Shown one piece after another: positions 35,116 through 43,239 of a DNA stretch of 45,070 bases. The notes below the pieces were generated by a model. The model was not told the DNA's origin and ran no database searches. It was given only the letters and a program-made list of their open reading frames with translations. Position 1 is the first letter of the stretch, and the number at the start of each line of letters is the position of its first letter. The stretch is taken from NCBI GenBank assembly GCA_023409265.1, contig JAEYHZ010000016.1:1-45070 (forward strand). Reading direction: 5' to 3'. The stretch is from Bacillota bacterium (GTDB taxonomy: Bacteria > Bacillota > Clostridia > Acetivibrionales > DSM-1351). Made by a program: the position numbers and the translations under genes.

Positions 35116-35255
35116 ACTCGTGGGTTCAGATAAAATTTTTGTAGTAGAAAAATTTACTACTATTGTAGTTTCAACGAGGTACCTACTCACCGCCTGAACC
35201 CGAAATGGTACCAGCTGCCTTTTGAGGTGGGGGACATCTATAGCCTCGTTATAAA
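35116..35255 (+). promoter_or_regulatory. Structured leader (or coding relic) before lon
   Basis: Complementary segments: GGGTTCAG (35122-35129) with CTGAACCC (35194-35201); AACGAGG (35173-35179) with CCTCGTT (35244-35250); CTCACC (35186-35191) with GGTGGG (35226-35231); GTAGTA/TACTAC (35141-35160). The first two cross, as in a pseudoknot. CTCGT (35117-35121) can also pair with ACGAG (35174-35178), giving an alternative fold. The segment is more GC-rich than its surroundings. One frame reads protein-like (THRLNPKWYQLPFEVGDIYS), so a decayed coding piece is an alternative. I recognise no known riboswitch class. Confidence 0.4.
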
Positions 35256-35273
35256 ATGGGAAAGGATGATATT

Positions 35274-37673
35274 ATGTTGAGTCAAGAAAATAACAGTAAA
35301 TCGGGAAGAGTAATTCCTATATCAGATACAGTTTTACTGCCGGGTGTAACTTCCATACTCAGGCTGCCAAGGCTGGATGAGGAAGAACTTGAAAATTTGA
35401 AAAGGGATGATCATACAAATATTGCACTGCCACTAAAGCAAAATTTTGGTCACGGTCAATTAAGAGAAGAGGATTTCTACAGGGTAGGCGTTTCCTTTAA
35501 AGTTGAAGAAGCCGAACAAACTGAAAAGGGTTACCGTATTAAGATCAAAGCACATGATAGAGTTGAGGTCAATAACATAAGATTTGAGTATGGCAGTATA
35601 TATGCTGAATATGAGGTTTTCGCCGATAATATTGATCTTAATGAAAAAAGCCGGGAAGAAATGCTGAGCTATATTAAGAACTTTACCAGGGAATTCAGCG
35701 AAAAATACACAAGGTCGGAGCAGTACAGAGGCGCAGATCAATACATGAAAGTGCTTGACGAGCTGAAGGACTTGAATTCACTTATTGTGTATATAGCACA
35801 ATTTATGCCGCTTTCAAATGAAGAAAAGTATGAACTGCTTGAGACTCAGTCTTTGAAGGAAAGAAGCCTGAAATTTATGGATTACCTTGTAAAACTGAAG
35901 GAAACTGTTGAACTCCAGTTTCAAATGGCTGAGAGATTTTCAGAAAAGGCAAATAAGCATTACAGAGAGTCTGTGTTGAGAGAGCAATTAAAGGCAATTC
36001 AGGAAGAATTAAATGAAGGCAGGGAAGAAGGTTCCAAAAAGGATAAGGACTATAAAAGTAAAATTGAAGAATCTCAAATGCCGATTGATATAAAGAACAC
36101 TGCTCTTGAAGAATTGGATAAATTGAAAGCTCAGGGTCCGAATAGTTCAGAGTATAATGTTATACGGAATTACCTGGATCTCTTGGTGCAGCTGCCCTGG
36201 AAAAAGAGCGAAGCCAAGCCTGTCAATTTAGGTGAGGCAAGACGGATTTTAGATGAACAGCACTATGGGTTGGACAAGGTTAAGGACAGAATAATACAGC
36301 ATCTGGCCGTAATGCAGCTGAAGAAAGACAAAAAAGGTTCAATTCTGTTGCTGGTGGGGCCTCCCGGAACAGGTAAAACAAGTCTGGGAAAAAGTATTGC
36401 AGAAGCCCTGGACAGAAAATATATCCGCTTAAGCTTAGGCGGAATCAGGGACGAATCTGAAATAAGAGGGCACCGGAGGACTTATGTGGGAGCAATGCCG
36501 GGCAGAATCATCCAAAGTATTAAAAAGGCAGGAGAGACCAATCCTGTTATGGTTTTGGATGAAGTTGACAAGCTCATGGCCGGCGGATATAGCGGAGATC
36601 CTGCCAGTGCTTTGCTTGAGGTGCTTGATCCTGAGCAAAATAACAGTTTTACAGATCATTATTTAGATCTGCCTTATGATTTGTCCGAGGTTTTCTTTAT
36701 TGCAACGGCAAATTCGCTGGAGAGCATTCCAGGTCCGTTGCTGGATAGAATGGAAGTTATTCAGATATCCAGCTATACAATTAATGAAAAATTCCATATC
36801 GGAAAAAATCATTTAATCCCTGCAGTTCTTGAAGAACATGGACTATCGCCGGAACAACTGGTGATTGAGGATGCTGTGCTGCAAAAAATTATCAGTGACT
36901 ACACTCTGGAAGCCGGAGTCAGAGGATTAAAAAAACAATTGGCTGCTCTTGCCAGAGTAACCTCTGAGAAAATAGTCTCTAATAAAGTAGAATTACCATA
37001 CAAAATTAGAATTGGACAATTGGAGGAATTGTTGGGAAGGCAGGTATCCAGACATGAAAAAGCCGAGTCGGATAATCCGCCGGGAGTCGTTACCGGACTT
37101 GCCTGGACCCCTGTGGGAGGCGAAATACTCTTTATTGAAGCAACTGATATGGCAGGAAGCGGACAGGTAACGCTTACAGGAAAATTAGGAGATGTTATGA
37201 AGGAGTCGGCCAGAATTTCATTAAGCTTGTTGAAGGCCAGATTACCCATAAAATCAATTAACTTCAAGGAAAGAGATATACACATACATGTACCGTCAGG
37301 TGCCGTTCCAAAGGATGGCCCGTCTGCAGGCATTGCATTGTTTACTGCTCTTGCTTCGCTGGTAACAGGTATTAAAGTGGACTCAAAGGTTGCAATGACA
37401 GGAGAAATAACCTTAAGAGGTGCTGTTTTACCAATTGGCGGTCTGAAGGAAAAATTACTGGGGGCTCAAAGAGCCGGTATTACAAAAGTCCTGATTCCGA
37501 GGGACAATGTCATTGACCTTAAGGATGTTCCGGAAGAAGTCAGGAATGAGCTTACCATTATACCGGTAGAGACCGTCGAAGATGTACTGAGGGAAACACT
37601 AGGGATCTCCCTGCCCAGAATCGAGCATGTCCTTGGTCAAAAAGCTTTTGGAGAGGTTGCATTTCAGGTATGA
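35274..37673 (+). CDS. lon: ATP-dependent protease Lon (LonA)
   Basis: The 799-aa protein has the N-terminal Lon substrate-binding domain (to about 200), a coiled helical linker, an AAA+ module (Walker A LLVGPPGTGKTSLGKS; Walker B MVLDEVDKL) and the S16 protease domain with the Ser684 (KDGPSAG)/Lys727 (GGLKEKLL) dyad, spaced 43 residues apart as in E. coli. It degrades misfolded and regulatory proteins in the cytoplasm. The start is ATG 35274 with AAAGG eight nt upstream; ATG 35256 is in frame but lacks an SD. It is preceded by a TetR-type operator and followed by ftsH, so two ATP-dependent proteases sit side by side. No CtsR- or CIRCE-like heat-shock site was seen. Confidence 0.96.
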   Translation: MLSQENNSKSGRVIPISDTVLLPGVTSILRLPRLDEEELENLKRDDHTNIALPLKQNFGHGQLREEDFYRVGVSFKVEEAEQTEKGYRIKIKAHDRVEVNNIRFEYGSIYAEYEVFADNIDLNEKSREEMLSYIKNFTREFSEKYTRSEQYRGADQYMKVLDELKDLNSLIVYIAQFMPLSNEEKYELLETQSLKERSLKFMDYLVKLKETVELQFQMAERFSEKANKHYRESVLREQLKAIQEELNEGREEGSKKDKDYKSKIEESQMPIDIKNTALEELDKLKAQGPNSSEYNVIRNYLDLLVQLPWKKSEAKPVNLGEARRILDEQHYGLDKVKDRIIQHLAVMQLKKDKKGSILLLVGPPGTGKTSLGKSIAEALDRKYIRLSLGGIRDESEIRGHRRTYVGAMPGRIIQSIKKAGETNPVMVLDEVDKLMAGGYSGDPASALLEVLDPEQNNSFTDHYLDLPYDLSEVFFIATANSLESIPGPLLDRMEVIQISSYTINEKFHIGKNHLIPAVLEEHGLSPEQLVIEDAVLQKIISDYTLEAGVRGLKKQLAALARVTSEKIVSNKVELPYKIRIGQLEELLGRQVSRHEKAESDNPPGVVTGLAWTPVGGEILFIEATDMAGSGQVTLTGKLGDVMKESARISLSLLKARLPIKSINFKERDIHIHVPSGAVPKDGPSAGIALFTALASLVTGIKVDSKVAMTGEITLRGAVLPIGGLKEKLLGAQRAGITKVLIPRDNVIDLKDVPEEVRNELTIIPVETVEDVLRETLGISLPRIEHVLGQKAFGEVAFQV

Positions 37674-37772
37674 GAAGTAACATCGATATAAATAAGGCAG
37701 AGAATTGTAATTAATTACTGACTTGTAATTACTTTATGAATTAAATGCAGATAACGGATAGGGGGAAGTGGT

Positions 37773-39599
37773 TTGAAGTATTTTAAAGGTTTACGTTTTT
37801 ATATAATAATCTTCTTAGTTGTTTTAATATCGGTCACATTCTTTGTCTCTTCAGAGAAACCGCCAAAAATGGATTATTCCGAACTATTGGCGCAGCTTCA
37901 GACAGGTAATGTAAAGACTATAGAATTACAAATGGATACAGCATCAGTAGAGCTTAAAAAGCCGGTGGGTGATAGCAAAAATATAAACTTTACAGTTATT
38001 GTCCCACCGGATGTCACTTCGGCATCCGAGAGATTTACAAATGCTCTTGATAATAAGCAGATTGAAAAATACAGTGTGACTCAGCCGTCTCAAACACCGG
38101 CCTGGTTGGCTATATTACCAACATTTGTGTTGGTAATAGCACCTATAGCACTTTGGTTCTTTTTTATGAGACGGCAGCAGGGAGGCGGTACCGGAGGCAA
38201 CAGGGTCATGTCCTTTGGCAAAAGCCGTGCAAAGCTGTCAGTTGATGTAAAGAGAAAGGTGACCTTCGAACATGTTGCAGGAGCTGATGAAGAAAAGCAG
38301 GAGCTTGCAGAAATCGTTGAGTTTTTAAAAGCACCCAAAAAGTTTGTTGAGCTGGGTGCGAGAATACCAAAGGGCGTTCTTCTGGTGGGACCTCCGGGTA
38401 CGGGTAAAACCCTTCTTGCAAAAGCAGTATCTGGTGAAGCTGGGGTTCCGTTTTTCAGTATTAGCGGTTCGGATTTTGTCGAGATGTTTGTGGGCGTAGG
38501 AGCATCTAGAGTACGTGACTTGTTTGAACAGGCTAAAACCAATGCACCCTGTATCATATTCATTGATGAAATTGATGCAGTTGGAAGACACAGAGGTGCA
38601 GGTATGGGCGGGGGAAATGACGAAAGAGAGCAGACCTTGAATCAGCTGCTTGTGGAAATGGATGGTTTTGGTATCAATGATGGAATCATCATACTTGCTG
38701 CCACAAACAGGCCTGATATACTTGATCCCGCGCTTTTAAGGCCCGGACGTTTTGACAGGAGAGTGGCTGTAGGATTACCGGACATTAAAGGGAGAGAACA
38801 GATATTAAGAGTTCATTCCAAAGGCAAGCCACTGGCCGATGATGTTAATCTGGGCGATATAGCCAGGATATTACCCGGTTTCACCGGAGCAGAACTGGAG
38901 AATTTGCTCAATGAGGCTGCGCTGCTGGCGGCCAGAAGCAATAAAAGAAAAATTGGAAATGAAGATATAAAGGAAGCAGCATTCAAAGTAATGATGGGTC
39001 CTGAGAACAAGAGCCGCGTTATGAGCGAGCATGACAGGAAGGTCACTGCTTTCCATGAAGCAGGTCATGCACTTGCAATAAAACTTGTTTCTTCAAGTCA
39101 GAATGTTGACAGAGTATCCATCATTCCTGCAGGTATGGCAGGCGGCTATACAGCCAGCCGACCTGTTGAGGAAAAGAGCTATCATACAAAATCCCAGCTC
39201 ATTGAAGAAATAATAGTCGCTTTAGGCGGCAGGGCTGCGGAGGAAATTACTTTAAATGAGGTAAGTACGGGAGCGGCAAGCGATTTGAAAAGGGTTAATC
39301 AGATAGCAAGAAATATGGTTACAAAATATGGTATGAGCAATAAGCTGGGCAATATGATTTTTGAAAATGAGAACGATGATGTTTTTATTGGCGGAAATTT
39401 TGGACAGACCCGCAATTACAGTGATGAAGTTGCTGGTGTTATCGACAGCGAAGTAAAACATATTATTGACAGTGCTTACGAAAAAACTCTTTCTCTTTTA
39501 AAAGCCAATATTGGTAAACTCAATAGACTGGCTGAAGTTTTGCTTTTGAAGGAAAAAGTTGAGGGAGAAGAATTTGAAGCCATTTTCCAGGGAGCTTAG
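37773..39599 (+). CDS. ftsH: Membrane ATP-dependent zinc metalloprotease FtsH
   Basis: The 608-aa protein has two membrane helices (about 9-26 and 109-130) around a short extracellular domain, an AAA+ module (VGPPGTGKTLLAKA; FIDEIDAVGRHRG; second region of homology ATNRPDILDPALLRPGRFDR) and the M41 protease motif HEAGH (His428, Glu429, His432). It removes damaged membrane and regulatory proteins. The start is TTG at 37773, behind GGGGGAAG about 7 nt upstream. The gene lies 99 bp after lon and is probably co-transcribed with it, or from a promoter in that gap. It may be a second copy, since clostridia usually keep ftsH next to hpt/tilS. Confidence 0.95.
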   Translation: MKYFKGLRFYIIIFLVVLISVTFFVSSEKPPKMDYSELLAQLQTGNVKTIELQMDTASVELKKPVGDSKNINFTVIVPPDVTSASERFTNALDNKQIEKYSVTQPSQTPAWLAILPTFVLVIAPIALWFFFMRRQQGGGTGGNRVMSFGKSRAKLSVDVKRKVTFEHVAGADEEKQELAEIVEFLKAPKKFVELGARIPKGVLLVGPPGTGKTLLAKAVSGEAGVPFFSISGSDFVEMFVGVGASRVRDLFEQAKTNAPCIIFIDEIDAVGRHRGAGMGGGNDEREQTLNQLLVEMDGFGINDGIIILAATNRPDILDPALLRPGRFDRRVAVGLPDIKGREQILRVHSKGKPLADDVNLGDIARILPGFTGAELENLLNEAALLAARSNKRKIGNEDIKEAAFKVMMGPENKSRVMSEHDRKVTAFHEAGHALAIKLVSSSQNVDRVSIIPAGMAGGYTASRPVEEKSYHTKSQLIEEIIVALGGRAAEEITLNEVSTGAASDLKRVNQIARNMVTKYGMSNKLGNMIFENENDDVFIGGNFGQTRNYSDEVAGVIDSEVKHIIDSAYEKTLSLLKANIGKLNRLAEVLLLKEKVEGEEFEAIFQGA

Positions 39600-39607
39600 T
39601 GGAAAGC

Positions 39608-39647
39608 GAAGCAGTTTAACATAAAAGTTGAATTGCTTCTTTTTTTG
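39608..39647 (+). terminator. Intrinsic terminator after ftsH
   Basis: Thirteen-bp stem GAAGCAGTTTAAC (39608-39620) / GTTGAATTGCTTC (39627-39639), with two G-T pairs, then a run of T's. It starts 9 nt after the ftsH stop. Confidence 0.9.
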
Positions 39648-39681
39648 TTTATCAGAAGTTAGGACTAATTCCAAATAACGG

Positions 39682-39704
39682 CGTATAGGCATTTTGCCTA
39701 TACG
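39682..39704 (+). other. Second hairpin after ftsH
   Basis: Perfect 9-bp stem CGTATAGGC / GCCTATACG with an ATTTT loop. The following tract is only moderately T-rich. It may be a backup terminator. Confidence 0.5.
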
Positions 39705-39917
39705 TCTTCTGATTTAATAGAATTGGCTGGAGGTAAACATGTTAAAAAGTTACATAATTAATATACGATTTTAAATTTACTAAAATATTACAAAAAAGTA
39801 TATACATGTTTAATGAAATATTATATAATACGTGTGACATATTTTTACAAAATCAACCTTTATCTTCCATATTAAGTGTAAAAGTTGATTAAAACAAATA
39901 TATTTGGAGTGATAATA

Positions 39918-41045
39918 ATGAAACATAATTGTATTCAGACGAAATATATTGAAGATTTTCCCCAATCAATGGAACTAAAAGTTGTTATGCAAAAAGAAAT
40001 TACAACCTGGCTTCACAGAAGTTTGCCCCTATGTATGGTTCTTGCATACGATAAATATCTGCCATGGTATTATTCCAATTTCATACAGATCTTTTCTTTT
40101 ACAAATGAAAAAGGATATATAGAACTTAATTATTTGGAACCCCGTGATTGTTGCAGTGAAATAGTAGACATGATTTGTTTAGGGTATCCCTTACTTAAGA
40201 ATGTAGAAAATATTATTGATTATATTATAGAAAATATTAATATGGGATATTATCTTGTAATCAATGTGGATGAATATTATCTTCCTAATAAATGGGCTTA
40301 CAATAAACTCCACTTTGTCCACTCATCTTTGATATATGGGTATAACAACAATGATAAACAGTTGAAAGCAATAGGGTTTAATCAGAATATCTTTGAAGAG
40401 ATAACATTTGACTATACGCAATTTGCTCAAGCTTATGAAAATGGGAGGATTTATTTTAAAGATTATGCACCATGGTGTGAATGGTCAGCTATACAACTGA
40501 TGAGGCCAAAGAAATACGAATTAGAGTACCCGTTCAGTAATGAAAGATTCTTAAAAGAGTTAAAATACTACCTCTTTTCAATTGGTGACAGTGTAAAGCT
40601 ATACTCTTTTGAATATAATGAAAACCAGGTCGAATTTGGATTTAAGGTATATGATGTAATGATCAGCAGTTTGGAAAACCTGTTGCAGGGTAAAATTACC
40701 AGTGACTACAGGTCAAGTCACTTAATCGCTGAACATAAAAAATGTGTTTACGATAGGATTGGGTATGTGATAGCTAGATACAATCTCACAGGAGAAATTG
40801 TTACACTGCACAAGCAGTATTTGGAAGTTGTTAAAAAATTCAATATGTATAGGATAAAAAGTCTTAGGGATCTAAAAGCTTTTGGAAACACAAATATCTA
40901 TAATCCTAATATTAGCAATTTAACATCAGAACAAAAATCTAAGGTAGACGACAGTATTAATATGTTAAAAGAATTAAAAACTACCGAGTATGATATTTTG
41001 ATTAACACATACCATGAATTGGAATTAGCTTTGAACACAAAATAA
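39918..41045 (+). CDS. Uncharacterised protein, possibly BtrH/C39-like
   Basis: The 375-aa protein starts at ATG 39918 (SD TTGGAG, about 7 nt upstream); a longer TTG start at 39885 lacks an SD. Its N-terminal half has ITTWLHRSLPLCMVLAYDKY, then GYYLVINVDEYYLPNKWAYN followed by FVHSSLIYGYNNNDKQLKAI. That pattern recalls the papain/C39-like proteins related to the BtrH acyltransferase of butirosin synthesis, found near peptide or natural-product genes. I cannot name catalytic residues with confidence. The C-terminal half is helical. There is no signal peptide or membrane segment. A glycosyltransferase gene with an abnormal start follows 30 bp later, so the pair may modify one product. Confidence 0.6.
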   Translation: MKHNCIQTKYIEDFPQSMELKVVMQKEITTWLHRSLPLCMVLAYDKYLPWYYSNFIQIFSFTNEKGYIELNYLEPRDCCSEIVDMICLGYPLLKNVENIIDYIIENINMGYYLVINVDEYYLPNKWAYNKLHFVHSSLIYGYNNNDKQLKAIGFNQNIFEEITFDYTQFAQAYENGRIYFKDYAPWCEWSAIQLMRPKKYELEYPFSNERFLKELKYYLFSIGDSVKLYSFEYNENQVEFGFKVYDVMISSLENLLQGKITSDYRSSHLIAEHKKCVYDRIGYVIARYNLTGEIVTLHKQYLEVVKKFNMYRIKSLRDLKAFGNTNIYNPNISNLTSEQKSKVDDSINMLKELKTTEYDILINTYHELELALNTK

Positions 41046-41075
41046 AAAAATTCTCTTTTGTTAGGGGTGATCTAA

Positions 41076-42170
41076 ACGAAAAAGTATAGTTTTGTAATTC
41101 CTACATATAATAACAAATTTCAGCTTAAAAATTCCTTAGAGGCTTTAAACGCATTAGAGGGTATTCAGTTAGGTGATTTTGAGGTTATAGTGGTTGATGA
41201 TGGTTCAAATGATAATACTAAAGAATACATAAACGGTATAAATAAAAACTATGAGTTAAAATATATTTATCTGGAAAGGTGTATGGATAGCTGCCGCTCA
41301 AGAGCCAGAAATTATGGAATTAAAATGGCAGAAGGAGAAATTATTATTTTTATTGATGCGGACATAATTGTCAAAAAGGATTATCTTGTTCAAGTAGACA
41401 AATGTTTTTCAATGGATAATAATATTGTGTTAGTTGGTCTCAGGGTGATGCTTCCGCAAGATATTCCTTTTGAAATGGTTCAGGATGGTAGTGTGTTTGA
41501 GACATATTCTTTTGATTGTGAACGTTACGAGCTGCATGAATTTAGATATGATATTCTCAATGAGTTATCCTATAATGCCTCCTCAATACAGTCTCCTTTT
41601 TTATATGGTCAGAGTTGCAATTTGATTGCACCAAAAAAGTGGCTTGAGGAATTAAACGGTTTTGACGAAGACTTTAAAGCATGGGGACTGGAAGATATCG
41701 AGTTGTGTTACAGACTTTGGAAAATTGGGCTGAAATTTATTATAGACAGCAAGTTGGAAGTACTCCATCAGTTTCATTGGGTCGAAGAAAAAGTAGTTGA
41801 AGAAAGCAAGATTGCGGGTGTAGTGGAAAATACAAGATTATTTTTATTAAAACACTCAAATATTTTTGATATACCTGAAGATAAAGTATATGAGCTTTTT
41901 ATAAGCCTGGCAAATAATTTTTGGTATACAGAAAAACTTCCATCTGATTCAGTAAACCGTATTGAAATTGACTTTAAAGACCAGAATTCTTTGGAGAGTT
42001 TAAAACAGACTATTATTATGATGTCAGATTTGGCAGATAACCATATCGTTGTTTATGATTATCTGGAAAATACTGATTTGGATATATGGATTCAATTGCT
42101 GGGGAGAAGAATCAGTACACCCAGGTATTATCCAATGTCAAGAAAATTGAAAAATACAGTAAACATATAA
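41076..42170 (+). CDS. Family 2 glycosyltransferase with ACG in place of the start codon
   Basis: Homologous sequence begins at 41079 with KKYSFVIPTYNNKFQLKNSL, the first strand of a GT-A fold, followed by EVIVVDDGSND, the DxD-like FIDADIIV and the acceptor/catalytic region FDEDFKAWGLEDIELCYRLW (residues about 190-215). The preceding codon is ACG (41076-41078), and before it is an in-frame TAA (41073-41075). An SD-like TTAGGGGTGAT ends 4-5 nt upstream, so ACG stands exactly where ATG should be. The next usual start, GTG 41190, would cut off the nucleotide-binding strand. The 364-codon gene transfers a sugar from a nucleotide donor to an unknown acceptor; it may be poorly translated or freshly inactivated. 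Confidence 0.8.
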   Translation, partial: TKKYSFVIPTYNNKFQLKNSLEALNALEGIQLGDFEVIVVDDGSNDNTKEYINGINKNYELKYIYLERCMDSCRSRARNYGIKMAEGEIIIFIDADIIVKKDYLVQVDKCFSMDNNIVLVGLRVMLPQDIPFEMVQDGSVFETYSFDCERYELHEFRYDILNELSYNASSIQSPFLYGQSCNLIAPKKWLEELNGFDEDFKAWGLEDIELCYRLWKIGLKFIIDSKLEVLHQFHWVEEKVVEESKIAGVVENTRLFLLKHSNIFDIPEDKVYELFISLANNFWYTEKLPSDSVNRIEIDFKDQNSLESLKQTIIMMSDLADNHIVVYDYLENTDLDIWIQLLGRRISTPRYYPMSRKLKNTVNI

Positions 42171-42232
42171 AATCAATAGAATTCTATTAAGTATAAGTAA
42201 CAAAATTGTTTACCTTAGTTGTCTCATAATAT

Positions 42233-42284
42233 AAAAAGGATTCAAACTGCTTCGGGCTATACACTCAAAGCAGTTTGAATCCTT
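42233..42284 (-). terminator. Terminator of the ketoacyl synthase/STAS operon
   Basis: Perfect 17-bp stem AAGGATTCAAACTGCTT (42236-42252) / AAGCAGTTTGAATCCTT (42268-42284) with a 15-nt loop. The T-run follows on the minus strand, so it ends the minus-strand operon. It may also stop transcripts from the glycosyltransferase side. Confidence 0.88.
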
Positions 42285-42374
42285 AACAGACTTTAATCCG
42301 GTTAATTAAGTGGAACCAGAGTTTAGCCCATTCCTAAGAGGAAGTTTTAATATTCCGTCTGATTTATTCCAAAA

Positions 42375-42743
42375 TTATTGATCTTTAAAATCAGGTGCTG
42401 TATCAAGGAACGCATCAGCTGCCTCTTTTGATTCAAATACATTTCCTAATTCCTTAAAAAGTCGTTTCATTTGCATTTTAAAAACTGTAGAATTTAGAAC
42501 CATTGCTGCATTACGCATCCCGTGCTCAGCAGCATATGCTTTGCTTATATCCAGTTTTTCGGACACTTCGGCTGAATTTATGGAAGCTTTGGTATTATCA
42601 ACACAAACGGTAAAGCCTGCTTTTGCATTATCAACCGCAGCATTGAATTTTTTGTTGTATTCGGCCATTTCCTCCAATTGTAATGCCCCTTCTACACTTA
42701 CATAGATCCTGTTTTTTGCTCTGTTGTATTCAATAGTATACAT
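42375..42743 (-). CDS. STAS-like domain protein (paralogue 2)
   Basis: The 122-aa soluble protein begins MYTIEYNRAKNRIYVSVEGA and has alternating strands and helices (FTVCVDNTKAS, SEKLDISKAYAAEHGM, ending in VFESKEAADAFLD). This resembles the small STAS-like fold of SpoIIAA-type proteins, although no clear phospho-Ser motif is visible. It aligns along its whole length with the protein encoded at 42779-43141, so the pair arose by duplication. SD GGAGGG lies 8 nt before the ATG. It is the last gene of the operon with the ketoacyl synthase. The function is unknown. Confidence 0.7.
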   Translation of the reverse strand: MYTIEYNRAKNRIYVSVEGALQLEEMAEYNKKFNAAVDNAKAGFTVCVDNTKASINSAEVSEKLDISKAYAAEHGMRNAAMVLNSTVFKMQMKRLFKELGNVFESKEAADAFLDTAPDFKDQ

Positions 42744-42778
42744 GGTAGTTCCCTCCGTAAATAATTTTATAGTTAAAT

Positions 42779-43141
42779 TTAATGCTGACCAGCATTTAGT
42801 TCCAGATATTTAATTGCAGCTTCCCTGCTGTCAAAAATATTTCTTGCCCCTTTCACAGGGTTAACCCGCTGAGCTTCAAAAGCCTGTGGGCTTACTAAAG
42901 TTACCACTCCTGAGACACCGTATTTTGAAGCATAATTCCGGACCATCTCAAAATTCCCGCTGTTTTCCAGAACAGATGGAGCACATTGGGACAAATCAGC
43001 AAATACAGTAAACCCGATAGAAGTTTGCTCTATTGTCCTATACATTTCCTCAATGTACTTTTCACTTTCGGGAGGTGACATCTCACCTTCAATGTTTATG
43101 TAAATCCTGTTTATACTTTGGTCATATCGAATTGTATACAA
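42779..43141 (-). CDS. STAS-like domain protein (paralogue 1)
   Basis: The product begins LYTIRYDQSINRIYINIEGE, matching the paralogue's MYTIEYNRAKNRIYVSVEGA residue for residue, so I set the start at the TTG 43141-43139, which has GGAGG four nt upstream. An in-frame ATG at 43159 would add six residues but has no SD. The 120-aa protein shows the same strand-helix order (FTVFADLSQC, MVRNYASKYGVSGVVTLVSP, ending in IFDSREAAIKYLE). It lies between the ketoacyl synthase gene and its sister. Such proteins may act as protein-protein switches, but no target can be named. Confidence 0.7.
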   Translation of the reverse strand: MYTIRYDQSINRIYINIEGEMSPPESEKYIEEMYRTIEQTSIGFTVFADLSQCAPSVLENSGNFEMVRNYASKYGVSGVVTLVSPQAFEAQRVNPVKGARNIFDSREAAIKYLELNAGQH

Positions 43142-43239
43142 ATTGCCTCCATGAGCCATTTATGGCAACTTTAAATTTATTGTTAATAACTTATCCAAGT
43201 TCAGCGGTCAGATAAAAGAGGTCATGAGAACCGTATTTA

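Noticed and set aside
41190..42170. Glycosyltransferase starting at GTG 41190
   Set aside because: It would start within the VVDDGS strand and remove the nucleotide-binding N-terminus; conserved sequence extends back to 41079.
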